A DNA stretch of 64,000 nucleotides from contig NC_092183.1 in NCBI RefSeq assembly GCF_043641665.1, positions 7,163,501 to 7,227,500 of the forward strand, written 5' to 3'. The notes under the pieces were generated by a model, which saw only the letters and a list, made by a program, of their open reading frames with translations, made no database searches and was not told the DNA's origin. The position numbers and the translations under genes are program-made. This stretch comes from Enoplosus armatus. Lineage: Eukaryota; Chordata; Actinopteri; Centrarchiformes; Enoplosidae. Positions 30,078 to 41,188 of this stretch are shown here, piece by piece. Position 1 is the stretch's first letter. Each line of letters starts with the position of its first letter.

Positions 30078-30165
30078 CTGGAGCTCCCTCAGCAACATGT
30101 CTGTAAGGAGGAGGAGGTTCTCGCTGACCAGCAGCTCTGTATTCAGGAGAGGAACTCCAGTCTGA
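30078..30165 (+). pseudogene. Orphan 5' piece of zinc-finger exon 2
   Basis: The first ~85 bp of exon 2, encoding ELPQQHVCKEEEVL through ERNSSL, is intact in frame. It lacks the intron's polypyrimidine acceptor context and everything downstream. It ends at 'ccagtc' and runs into unrelated sequence. Similar non-coding segments lie on both sides (about 29960-30060 and 30290-30380). It is likely a fragment moved by duplication or conversion. Confidence 0.8.
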
Positions 30166-30895
30166 TGATTTTAAGATCTAAAGATTAAAATTAGGTGGGC
30201 AATTACACCTCCTGCCTTGATTTTAGGATCAAACTATCCTGCCATGATTCTAATGAAGAAAATACAAGAGAAAAACTGTTTAATCACTAATTTTGATCAA
30301 TATCTATGTTACTTTTAAAATAAAATGGTGTCTTTTGGCCCAACTAAATTTATGTGCTCAGTAAAGTTTGGCATGGCTGAAGCAAGGCAACAATCCACTA
30401 ACTGCGTTTGTAAAAATATAAACTGATTTTGACTCTTGGTTATTGTTGAATTATTGTTAAATGAACAGTGGTGACAGTTGTCCACCAAAATGGTGTTGTT
30501 TACAGTGTAATATTGTGTTAAACCAATGAATAACAATATGCCTGACTATCCGATACGATTGTTTTATAATTTGTATAATTACTGTATTACCCCCATCGTC
30601 TCAATGAATTCGGTTCACTTTTACTAACACTGTAACGCTTTACAATACGGTACCCAAAAATGCGAGTACTTACGAAGGAACCAGAGAGGAAGGAATCAGG
30701 AACAACCTGATAATTAATGAATTGTTTGAGTATTTCATTATGGACATTTTGATTTTTACAACTGTACAACTATTAAGGTCCAATTAAAACTTCCATAAAG
30801 TAATGGTCATATATTCATAACGTACTTAATTAACATTTTAAATGTATCGTGAATTGCACTGTGATATTTCTACTTGAATAAACCAAGTTTTGAAT
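30166..30895. other. Intergenic A+T-rich stretch
   Basis: It contains the partner of the 29960-30060 similarity. No gene is seen. Confidence 0.4.
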
Positions 30896-30934
30896 AAAAT
30901 GCCATCAGTTGAAAGCGGAACAAAAAGCTCCCGA

Positions 30935-30977
30935 ACTTACACTGTCGGAACTCAACAGTGTGACATCCACCGGAAGT
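30935..30977 (+). promoter_or_regulatory. Diverged ETS-type pair, now separated from its exon 1
   Basis: ACTTACACTG (30935-30944, two mismatches) and CACCGGAAGT (30968-30977) have the same spacing as the intact pairs. Downstream promoter wording (ttagctgcatgcattgaaag, ctggacgacg) continues to about 31045 and is then cut by a LINE copy. The ATG at 31627 is therefore about 650 bp away instead of about 100. Confidence 0.55.
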
Positions 30978-31054
30978 AAACAACACAAACGCTAGAAGCG
31001 TTAGCTGCATGCATTGAAAGCTGGACGACGACATTGTAGTCGTTAGCAAAGCCG

Positions 31055-31588
31055 AAGCTAAGACATCTATTAGGACATATGCACAACCAGTATGGCAGGA
31101 GTATTGGGATGATAATGAAACTGGAAGACATCTATATAATATACAAAGACATGTCGGTGCTGTGAGGATGGTGGGCTGGAAACGAAGGGAAGAAAATGTC
31201 ATCACTCGTCTGAGAATAGGTCATACAGGTCTCAACCATACAATATATAAAATAGGCAAACACCCAACTGGAAGGTGCACACACTGTGGGCAACCAGAAA
31301 CAGTTGAACATGTAACGTTACTGTCACTATCAAGAGGAATCACCTTCTTCAGTCGCCAAGGAAGGCAAAACACCTTGACCTTTCATTGTCATGTCTCATG
31401 GGGAAAACAGCAGGCAAGATGACATTTTTTTTGTGTGTGTAATGAAACCGGTTTAGTTAAAAGAATCTAGAGGGTTTTTGTTGTTGTTTTATGTAAATCT
31501 CTTGTTCCACACTCCAGTCCAGTTGGTGGCGGCAATGCACCTTTGCGGTTTGCCAACCGCCAATAAACCACAAAGAATAAGGAGAAGA
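31055..31588 (+). mobile_element. 5'-truncated LINE inside a zinc-finger 5' UTR
   Basis: The 5' half encodes the C-terminal end of a non-LTR retrotransposon ORF: PVWQEYWDDNETGRHLYNIQ, then KRREENVITRLRIGHTGLNH, then a CTHCGQPETVEHV zinc knuckle. After a frame break comes the 3' UTR ending 'gttggtggcggcaatgcacc', 'gccaaccgccaataaacc' and a GAATAAGGAGAAG tail. The architecture fits I-type LINEs with RNase H and a terminal knuckle. It interrupts the promoter region of the gene at 31627, same strand. Confidence 0.8.
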
Positions 31589-31626
31589 TCTTGTCGTCAT
31601 AGTGCAGCTACTTATTTCATTTCACA

Positions 31627-32917
31627 ATGTCTTCGGTTGAGTGTTTGAGAGAGTTTGTCAACAAGCGACTAACTGCTGCCGCTGAAGAAATTTTGGGAGT
31701 TTTTATAAAAACTATCGTCGAGTACGAAGAAGAGATCCATCGTCAGCGCAGACTGCTGGATATCTTTTGGCAACCAGAAATAAAGTTACACAGGATAGGT
31801 GTGTAAAATGTACTTCTTTTAATAGAACACAACATTGGAATTCGATTTATATATAATAGCAATTGTTAAAGTTTATATCTTTTGGAAACCCGTCATAACG
31901 TTACACAGGATAGGCGTGTAAAACGTCTTTAAATAAAAAAACAACATTGGAATTCGATTTATACGTAATCCCAGTTTTTCAAAATTACTTTGCAACTAGT
32001 TTGCTCACATGTCTGCATGCTTTTCTTTACCATCACAGTAACTTGGTATCCTATTCCTTTTGTCCTCTGTCCCTCCAGAGCTCCCACAGCAACATGCCTG
32101 TAAGGAGGAGGAGGTTCTCGCTGACCAGCAGCTCTGTATTCAGGAGAGGAACTCCAGTCTGGACCAAGAGGACCCAGAGCCTCCACAGATGAAAGAGGAG
32201 CAGGAGGAACTCTGCACCAGTCAGGAGGGAGAGCAGCTTGTACTGAAGCAGGAGACTGATACCTTCATGTTGACTCCTACTTATGAGGAAAGTGACACCA
32301 GTGAGCCAGAACCTAAAAGTGACCAGCAGCTCATCTCTCACAACTCTCATGCATCTGAGAACCAAGATCAGAAAGGAGGCAAGCATGAAGACTCACAACA
32401 AAAGAATCAAGATCACAAAAGCAGAAGTCACAGTAACAATGTATACAACTCTACCATGTCTGAGACTCACCATAATCCTCACACAGGTAAAATGTCTTTA
32501 AAATGTGACACATGTGGAAAAGATTTTAAGTACAAGTCAAGATTGCAGTTACACATGAGAAGCCACACGGGTGAGAAGCCATATTCTTGCGAAACATGTG
32601 GGAAAGATTTCAGACTGAGCAGTGACTTGAAAGTCCACATGAGAACCCACACGGGTGAGAAGCCATATTCTTGCAAAACATGTGGGAAAGATTTCAGAGT
32701 TAGCAGTGTCTTGAAAGTCCACATGAGAATCCACACAGGTGAGAAGCCGTATTCTTGCAAAACATGTGGGAAAGATTTCAGAGTTAATGATCACTTGACA
32801 GTCCACATGAGAAGAGCCCACACTGGTGAGAAGCCATACCTTTGCAAGATTTGCGGGAAAAGATACGTTAAGGCGTCTCATTTGGGACAGCATATAAGAT
32901 CGCATACAGCAAAGTAG
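31627..32917 (+). CDS. C2H2 zinc-finger protein, 5 fingers, two exons
   Basis: Exons 31627-31798 and 32079-32917 join to 1011 nt (336 aa). The N-terminal module is near canonical (FVNKRLTAAAEEILGVFIKT, FWQPEIKLHRI). The acidic region starts ELPQQHACKEEEVL and is complete. The linker carries two diverged RSHSNN-type segments. Five fingers start at about residue 200: LKCDTCGKDF; CETCGKDF; CKTCGKDF; CKTCGKDF (HX4H); CKICGKRY. The protein ends RSHTAK followed by TAG; degenerate finger sequence lies beyond. The intron (280 bp) contains a partial tandem copy of the exon 1 end. A LINE copy separates the gene from its ETS-type element, so expression may be altered. Probably a nuclear DNA-binding protein. 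Confidence 0.88.
31870..31965 (+). repeat. Partial tandem duplication of exon 1 end plus intron start
   Basis: The end of exon 1 and the first ~60 bp of the intron are repeated about 120 bp downstream ('ttttggaaacccgt', 'ttacacaggataggcgtgta', 'acaacattggaattcgattt'). In the second copy the donor GT is GC (atag|gcgtgt). Confidence 0.8.
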
Positions 32918-33584
32918 CCTTGGATTTTTCAAATAAGTGGGAGATGATTCAGTTCTAGTGATTCGTGGTCAAAAAACACAACTTAGGCTACATACTTGGA
33001 AAAAACACGATCAATATACACAGGAGAAACCATTGAGCTGACACTCCCGTGGAGACGTGTTCACCAACTGAATTAACTACACTTTTGCAATAGCTACATC
33101 TCGGTAACAGAATTAAAAAAAAATGTAAAATTCCTTTATGTTAGCAACAGTATCTTTTCAAAACAATTGTAATCTCCGAAATGGATTAAAAATGTTAGTT
33201 TCACAGTGAGTGCACAGTAGTGGCTGTTAAATTGATAGCGTGATCTTGATAGTTGTTGGTTTTGCCAAATGTCTATTTGTGAAGCTTCTCTGAAACAATT
33301 TTAGTTCAAAGTTTAACAAGGGCTTAAAATCCATCTACCTTCAGTAGTGTTTGATGGTTCTATATGAAGCCTCCAACACATCTTTTCAAGAAGTCAGATT
33401 TAACATTTTAGGTTCACTGACATCACTGTTATATATTTTCATATAAGAAGTCTGTTAAACATCTGGTATCACTGCGACCATGTTTTTCACTGTGGACAAA
33501 GACCCTTGCCACGTGGATTTACTTGACTCCATGCTATATAAGCTGGGTCTACCTTTTCTCGGGGACAGATTCTGGGTCAAGACT

Positions 33585-33935
33585 GTAGATACACATGAGA
33601 AGCCACACGGGTGAGAAGCCACATTCTTGCAAAACGTGGGAAAGGTTTCAGTTCAGTAAAGAGATGTATAATTTCACAGTTTTGCAACATACTTTTACAT
33701 GGGAGCATGGGAGGAGAATGGGAGCACCAGTACTGTACAATTTCCCCCCGGGGATCAATAAAGTATTTCTGATTCTGATTCTGACATACATTACAGTATG
33801 TTTGAACAATTTATTTCAGCATTTCTTAGAATCGTCACAGCCTTCTATATCTTGGGAATCTTTGTTTCACAGTGAGTGCACAGTGGTGGCTGTTAAACTC
33901 ATGGTGTGATGTGGATGACCGATTGTTGTATGGAT
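33585..33935 (+). pseudogene. Zinc-finger remnant fused to shared 3' flank
   Basis: One finger linker (ATGAGAAGCCACACGGGTGA) and half a finger (cattcttgcaaaacgtggga) remain, then the fused 3'-flank block seen at 16.1-16.3 and 21.6-21.8 kb. The frame is lost. A short LINE 3' end is inserted within it. Confidence 0.75.
33700..33782 (+). mobile_element. Short LINE 3' end with (TTCTGA)n tail
   Basis: The wording is 'acaatttccccccggggatc', 'aataaagtatttctgattct', 'gattctga', a form common at CR1/L2-like LINE 3' ends in fish. The paralogous copy at 21.69 kb (tttacatacattacag) lacks it, which locates the insertion. Confidence 0.65.
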
Positions 33936-33944
33936 AAGAGCATT

Positions 33945-35325
33945 TGCCAAATGTCACAAATGACTTTGTGATGCTGTTAACTCGGATTTATACGTGTATC
34001 GATTGATGTTGGCTGATTCATTTATGAGGCACTTGTTTTGTAGATTGGGGGGGCTCTAGTTAGATTACTTTGTAATATTGTTGATGTTATTTTTGCTTTA
34101 CACGCACGAAGTACCCTGATTGCTCAGGGATAACTTTAAACTCAAAATAACACACTCTCTGACTTAAACACATTTTTCACTGTGATGCACTGTTGCAAAA
34201 TGGAAGCTAAACAAAGTTGTCATTGTTTAAACACAACGGCTCAAAATTGTTCACACTTGTTGCCAACTTTGTGATTAAGCTAACTGAATAGAATGTAAGC
34301 CAGTTCAGAGTGTACAGGTGGCACAGGTGAATTGAATGTTGATACCAACTTTGATACCAAGGCTGAATCCGGCACACCAGAGGGTTCCCCCCCATTGTCC
34401 GACGAGAGAACGTTGCCTTTGATGTAGACAAAGTCTTCTGGCCTGACCCATCACAGAGGCGTTAATTTGAGACAGAATTAATCTGTCGTCGACTTTGATT
34501 TTGCAGTAGCACAACATTTTACAGTGTACTCTAATGTGCTTTTCATTAAGACTTTTTTCTTTGTCCTTTGGCCTTTTACAGTGCTGTGTTTTTATGCAAG
34601 TGCTGAATACTAGACATTCAATACTGTACTTACTTGCAGTACTTACTTACTTAAATGCATTTATTAAAGTATACACAATATAAATTCTTTTCAGCAGCTA
34701 CGTGCCCTGAACACTGTGTTTTCCATTTTTGGATGTAGTGTGTAATGACTGCTCAGTCGTGTTTATTTACTGTTTGGCTGTGTGTATGATCTGAAAGCAT
34801 TGTTTGATTTTGAGCACAGATAAAGTGGTTTTGAGGCGATAGTTTGATTTTTCCATGAGAGTCAGAAGTTTTGTGAAAGTAGTTAAAAGATTTGGATTTG
34901 TGTTTACAGTTTTGAGGAAAAAGTTGATTTTTACAACTTTACAACTATTAAACTATTAAAGTCCAATCAAAACTTCCATAAAGTAATGGTCAGATAAAAG
35001 TGTTTGATGGTTCATGAAGTATTAAAGAACTACATTGTAACTACTCAGTATGGTGTACCTCTTTACTTGGGGTGCACAAATGAACTACTTTTACTTAATA
35101 AACATTTTGAATCCATCGTCAATTACGCTGTGGTATTTCTACTTAAATAATCGAAATACTTATTTGCTTTTTAATGTAAAAATCATTATCTGCAAATAAA
35201 CACATCACGTGTGTCAGCTAAGTAGTGGAAAAGAGTACCAAAGAGAGGTAGATGTACATGATGTGTTGAAAGCTGGACGACGATATTGTAGTCACATTGC
35301 AGCTACTTATTTCATTTGAAATTAA
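33945..35325. other. Intergenic; repeat shared with 35.5 kb
   Basis: About 34178-34310 is similar to 35527-35655 ('ctgtgatgcactgttgcaaaa', 'gttgtcattgtttaaacac'), same orientation. Promoter-like cluster wording without a clear ETS pair precedes the broken exon 1 at 35331. No gene is recognised. Confidence 0.5.
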
Positions 35326-35330
35326 GCAAC

Positions 35331-36260
35331 AATGTCTTCGGTTGAGTGTTTGAGAGAGTTTGTCAACGAGCAACTAACTACTGCTGCTGCTGAAGAAATA
35401 TTTGGAGTTTAAAAAAAAACCAACTATCAGCGAGTACGAAGAAGAGATCGACGGTCAGAGAAGACTGCTGGATGTCTTGTTCCTTTATAATTTTGGGGTA
35501 CTTCAAATAACACTAACTGCACTGTGATGCACTGTTGCAAAACGGTAAACGGAAGCTGAACACAGTTGTCATTGTTTAAACACGACACAAAATTGTTCAC
35601 ACTTGTTGCAAATTGTGTGATTAAACTAATTGAATAGAATATCAGCCAGTTAATGTAGTTAAACAATTTGGTTTTGTGTTCATAGTTTTGTGAGCAATTG
35701 TGGAAAAACTGTAGAATTGTTGGCATTCTATTCTTTAAAATGAATTGGCGCTCACGGTTGTGGCTTCCAAGACCCTGCTCCGCAAGGAAGGAGATCTTCT
35801 CCTTGACGTGAACAGCTGCTCCATCTGCCCATCCCTTGAAGCCAGCAACATGGGTGTCATTCTGGACCCCACCCTCATCCACCTTCACTGGCTCCTGGTC
35901 AAGCCCCCTATCTCAAACAAAATCCTCCTTCTCACCTACAAATCCCTCCATCCTTGCCCCCAGTACCTATCAGACCTACAGTAGTAGTACAGTAGTAATG
36001 TTATTTTATTCCTTTTGTTCTCTGTCCCTCCAGAGCTCCCATGTCTGTACGAAGGAGGAGGTTCTCGCTGACCAGCAGCTCTGTATTCAGGAGAGGAACT
36101 CCAGTCTGGACCAAGAGGACCCAGAGTCTCTGGAAAGAGGAGGAGGGAGAGTATGTCTCACAGAAGTGAGGAGCCAAATAATTGCAGCACTTGTGGGAAA
36201 AGTTTCACTCAAATCACATACTTGAAAAAACACCCGAGGATCAAGCTGAGAAACCCTCTC
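35331..36260 (+). pseudogene. Zinc-finger pseudogene with LINE relic in the middle
   Basis: Exon 1 from 35331 is readable (SSVECLREFV) but hits TAA at GGAGTTTAA, is shifted by extra A's, and stops near 35478 before its donor. Non-cluster sequence follows: a repeat at 35527-35710 and an RT relic at 35750-35985. Exon 2 restarts with a good acceptor at 36034. It lacks 7 bp (agctccca, then atgtctgtac), which shifts the frame. After GACCCAGAGTCTC nearly the whole linker and all coding fingers are deleted. The tail (EEPNNCSTCGKSFTQITYLK) is the fossil finger normally found in the 3' UTR of paralogues. Confidence 0.88.
35750..35985 (+). mobile_element. CR1/L2-like reverse-transcriptase relic
   Basis: The frame contains NMGVILDPTL, then HLHWLLVKPP and KILLLTYKSLHPCPQYLSDL. 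These match the C-terminal part of CR1/L2-type reverse transcriptases, with the segment between the two motifs deleted. It is a relic, not functional. Confidence 0.7.
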
Positions 36261-36364
36261 TCCTGTGGTGTTGTCTTCCTGTATTTTCTTTTTCTGCAGT
36301 ATTTTTTTATTATATGTTTTTTTAATGTATTTTGTGATTGATTCAACTTTTTATGTTTCTGGTT

Positions 36365-36905
36365 TTAGAGGTGACACACCTCTTTTTCAAATAAGTCTCT
36401 CCTGATTGAACTAAAATGAGGTTTATAAACGCAGAAAAATGAATGTCAGGTGTCAAATTCCCTCTGTCAAGACAAAGTCTATCAAATAAAATATGTGCTG
36501 ATGACACCATTTAATATCACAGTGTGATCTGAAGTGTCATTACTGAGTGTTGAGGTGTGAAGGCATTGTTTGACAGAACTGTTTGGAGCTGCCGAGTAAT
36601 GCATCCTCCATTATTTCAGCTTAGTAAATTATGAAATGTAGGAAGTTCACACTGTTCATAAATATGTGCTGATAACCTCATCGATAAAGAACACCAAAGA
36701 GTCAGCCCTCAGAAATATTATATAGAGAAATTAATCAAGGAAACCGTGCAAATTTCAGAGCAATCATATCAAGGAAATGTTATCACCGAGTCTAATAGAA
36801 CATTGATGACTCCAAACATTAATAGACTACAGACTTCAGATCATTTATCACCATTGACAAACCCAACAAAGAAGTTTATATGTTTTTTTAAACATTATTT
36901 AACGC
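36365..36905. repeat. Segmental duplication, copy 1 (empty site for a TIR element)
   Basis: It matches 42735-43655 apart from one inserted TIR element there. Shared blocks include 'gaggtgacacacctcttttt' and 'agatcatttatcaccattga'. It is 3' flank of a zinc-finger unit, copied with it. Confidence 0.75.
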
Positions 36906-37370
36906 AGAGTACAGATTCACACATGGCTCTTTTTTTCTCAGCTTTTTTTCTCCATTTACCTCAAGTCACTATAACTCTGTTATTAGCTGTCAAGTACTGT
37001 AGTGGACTATAAAGTACAGCATTTGCTGAAATGTAGTGAAGTTAGAACTATATGTAACATAAGTACTCAAAGAAGAAATATTAAGCGTTCAAGAATTCAT
37101 AACTGTGTGGAATTTACATGCAATCTTGGCCATCTGAGGACAATCAATGTTGTACTTAAGTGTAACACTTAATTTAATAAATAAATAATAATACGTAAAT
37201 GTAGTTACATTCCACCACTGCATAGACGCTTGTTTAATATGAGGCACTTCCACTGATCAAACTACCAATCAGTATCAAATTGTACTTTAACTTAACCTCC
37301 ACCTGTTGAGCTGAAACATTAAAACACGTCTTGCATGATATAATTTAACACTCTCAAAAGAACTATTCTT
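36906..37370. other. Intergenic, repeat-like, no gene
   Basis: About 37150-37220 ends 'tagttacattccaccactgc', the reverse of a common teleost repeat edge. Confidence 0.4.
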
Positions 37371-37375
37371 CGCTA

Positions 37376-38450
37376 TGACTACTTTTACTTTTGATGTCAG
37401 TCACACCCACCTGCAGCCTTGATCAACAGAATGTGCTTATATCTTTAGACTTCAGTATGAATCTGATATTCTTACAGTATCACCTTACAAAACATTATTG
37501 TTAGAATAAATATGAGGCCAGAAATTCAGTATCTCCATGTTCCTTTGGGCACTGGTCATTGTATTCATTATACTGCTTCGGTCTGATTCGTTGACAGCAC
37601 CGTGTAGTGCATCGTCTACAATTTGTCTTTTTGTGTCACCTCTAAAACCAGAAACAACAAAAATGATATCAAGTTAATGAAATACAAAATTCATTGAAAA
37701 AATACATGTTGCAGACGAAAACATAGAAAAAAAGACATATAACTAATACAGTCGTGAAGGGAAGGTTTACACTAACATACTGACATCTTTATGGAAAACG
37801 TTTTACATTCACTTACAGAAATGTAGCTATTGCAGAAGTGTATTTGATTCAGTTGGTGAACACGTCTCCACAGGAGTTTATGCTTAATGGTTTCTCCCGT
37901 GTATATTGATCCTCAGGTGTTCTTTCAAGTATGTGATTTGAGTAAAACTTTGCTCACAAGTGCTGCAATTATGTGGCTCCTCACTTCTGTGAGTTCTTAA
38001 GTGTTTTGACCACAAACCACTCAAACTAAATCGTCTCATACATATGTTGCAAATACAAGACTATTTGCCTGTATACAATCTTCTGTGCTGTACCAAAGGA
38101 AATGAATAAAAAAAAAACCTCCAGGTCTTGCTTCTCACCAGTGTGGTCTTCTCATGTGGACTGTCAAGTGACTTTTCACCTGTATGGATTCTCAAGTGTA
38201 CATTCAATTGGGACTTGAACTTGAATGTTTGTGTCACATTGGAAAAACATTTTAACCTGTGTGAGTATTACTGTGAATCTCTGACATGGTAGGGTTGTAT
38301 ACATTGTTTGTGTGGCTTTTGCTTTTGTGATGAGTTTTTTCTTTGGTTTTGCGTCTGCATTCCTAGTTGATCCTGAGTCTTCATGCTTGCCCTCTTACTG
38401 ATCTTGGCTCTCAGCTACATGAGAGTTGTGAGAGAGGAGCTGCTAGTCAC
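37376..38450 (-). pseudogene. Zinc-finger pseudogene and 3' flank (minus)
   Basis: Read on the minus strand, the linker ('ctcctctctcacaactctca', then a 'tagctgagagccaagatcag'-type stretch) leads into two to three damaged fingers (about 38100-38260) and the fossil 3'-UTR fingers (about 37860-38060). It has several frameshifts. Its 3' flank (37376-37650 and 37800-38060) matches that of the gene at 27438-28747. The 5' part is missing: LINE sequence lies where the acidic region and exon 1 should be. Confidence 0.8.
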
Positions 38451-38454
38451 TTTT

Positions 38455-38575
38455 TGCATTTTATTATTTATTTATTTTACTTTCTCAATTTATCTGCAAT
38501 TATTGCTGTCCTTGTGCTGCTGCAATGCTGAATTTCCCTGCTGGGGATCAATTAAGGTTTGTCTTATATTATCTT
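38455..38575 (+). mobile_element. LINE 3' end
   Basis: It carries 'gctgaatttccctgctgggg', 'atcaattaaggtttgtctta', the CR1/L2-like 3'-end wording also seen at 33.7 kb, with an A+T-rich tail. It sits at the broken 5' edge of the minus-strand zinc-finger pseudogene. Confidence 0.55.
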
Positions 38576-38609
38576 AATCATCAGGACTTAGGATTTGAAA
38601 TAATGGCAA

Positions 38610-39092
38610 TACATTCAAGAGTAATAAATTAAGGCAGTGAGGTCACATTAATTTGGGTTCCTGCTCATGTGGGCATTCTGGATAATGGAAGAGTGGACAA
38701 ACTAGCCAAACAAACTGTTAAAAAAGAAAACATAGATACCAGAATTAAACTTTCAAAATCAGAGGGAAAGGGCATCGTGTGGAAGAAAATCAATACAGTG
38801 GCTGCAGCACTAGGATCAAAAGATAAGGTGAAGATGTTCACTCTCAATTCAAACTAGAGTCTGTATTATGAGAAATAGGGGATGAAATAGAAAAGAGGAG
38901 GTGACAGTGACTCGATCAGGAGTGTGTTAGAAGTGGACAAGGCAGAAGATGTCAGCTTCCTAAAGAGAACAGGACTGATGATACAAATCTGACAAGCTTG
39001 ACAATGTAGTAGTTAACTACCACCAGAAGATGGCAGCAATGCAACACTAAGGCAGCAAGCTGCCGTTAAACCTCAAAGAAGAAGAAAGAGGA
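38610..39092 (+). mobile_element. 5'-truncated RNase H-type LINE upstream of zinc-finger exon 1
   Basis: The frame LIWVPAHVGILDNGRVDKLA is the C-terminal half of a LINE RNase H domain (conserved WVPxHxGxxxN and D). A decayed KRR segment and the family 3' end follow: 'agatggcagcaatgcaacac', 'agctgccgttaaacctcaaa', GAAGAAGAAAGAG. It is the same family and orientation as 31055-31588. Confidence 0.75.
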
Positions 39093-39203
39093 CGTAAACA
39101 ATACGGGTAACTGGCGCGATTAGCGTTAGCTCTATGGCTGTATTTGGGAAGATGATATTGTAGTCGTAGCGCAGATAAATATATCATGTGTAATTCGGTC
39201 ACA

Positions 39204-40316
<1,113 letters not shown>

Positions 40317-40912
40317 TGTAGGTTTCTACTGTCTGAGTGAAGCCTTAGCTTGACGCTCTATCGATCCCTCTCGTCTTAATCCACATCGAAAAAATCCACA
40401 GGACCACTCCGTAAAGTTTAACAGTTTACTTTGGCTCACACACACTTACAAACAAAACGGGTGGTACAGAAAAAATGTTCAAAAGTGTCCAAAGTTACAA
40501 AATCTGTTAAATCCAAGTACAAATCACCAACGAGAGGAAAAGAGGGAGAGACAGGTAAAACAACTGTGTGGCTCCACTCTCTGCCTGCCTGACTCACTGC
40601 CCGCAGGTTACCCCCACACCTCCCCCCTCATGGGAGCATCAAGCAATTAAAGGTGCATAGTTACTTGAAAGCAACAGTTACCCACTTTCAAACATTACAA
40701 ATATCACAAATTACATTTTTATCCACTTTAAATAATCCACAAACATTTTAAATGATTAACTTATTACATTATTGCACATATGAACTCAAAATACCTGTAA
40801 ATAAGCTTTATAATTCCTTCTAAATCAATTAACTTAAATTACTGTAGTTTTACTGTTAAATTATTACTTACTTTTTTAACCTATATCAATGAACTGCATT
40901 TAGGCTCCTACA
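40317..40912. mobile_element. Solo LTR (596 bp) inserted in a zinc finger
   Basis: The element begins TGTAGG and ends CCTACA, the classical inverted TG/CA ends of an LTR. CGTAC flanks it on both sides (40312-40316 and 40913-40917), a 5-bp target-site duplication. Removing it restores 'aaaccgtacctttgcaag', matching the finger-linker DNA of paralogues. No internal retrotransposon sequence is present, so it is a recombined solo LTR. The superfamily and orientation are not determined. Confidence 0.88.
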
Positions 40913-41188
40913 CGTACCTTTGCAAGATGAAGAATGAAGAATATCTTAATGTAAAGAAGTAGTATATTGACAAAAATTACATCAAGGTTTGTTAATCTAA
41001 CCCGCTTTTCCCTTCATATTACTCATATTTCTGTTAGCAAGTTTTTCTTTGAAACAATTATAATCTCTCAAATCTTTGAAAAATCTTTGTTGCATATTTC
41101 ATTTGCAATTACGTCACAATGTCTGCATGCTTTTCTTTACCATCACAGTAACTTGGTATCCTGTTCCTTTTGTTCTCTGTCCCTCCAG

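Noticed and set aside
34178..35710. Possible autonomous transposon between 34.2 and 35.7 kb
   Set aside because: Only two similar stretches are seen, with no transposase frame or terminal repeats; described as a local repeat only.
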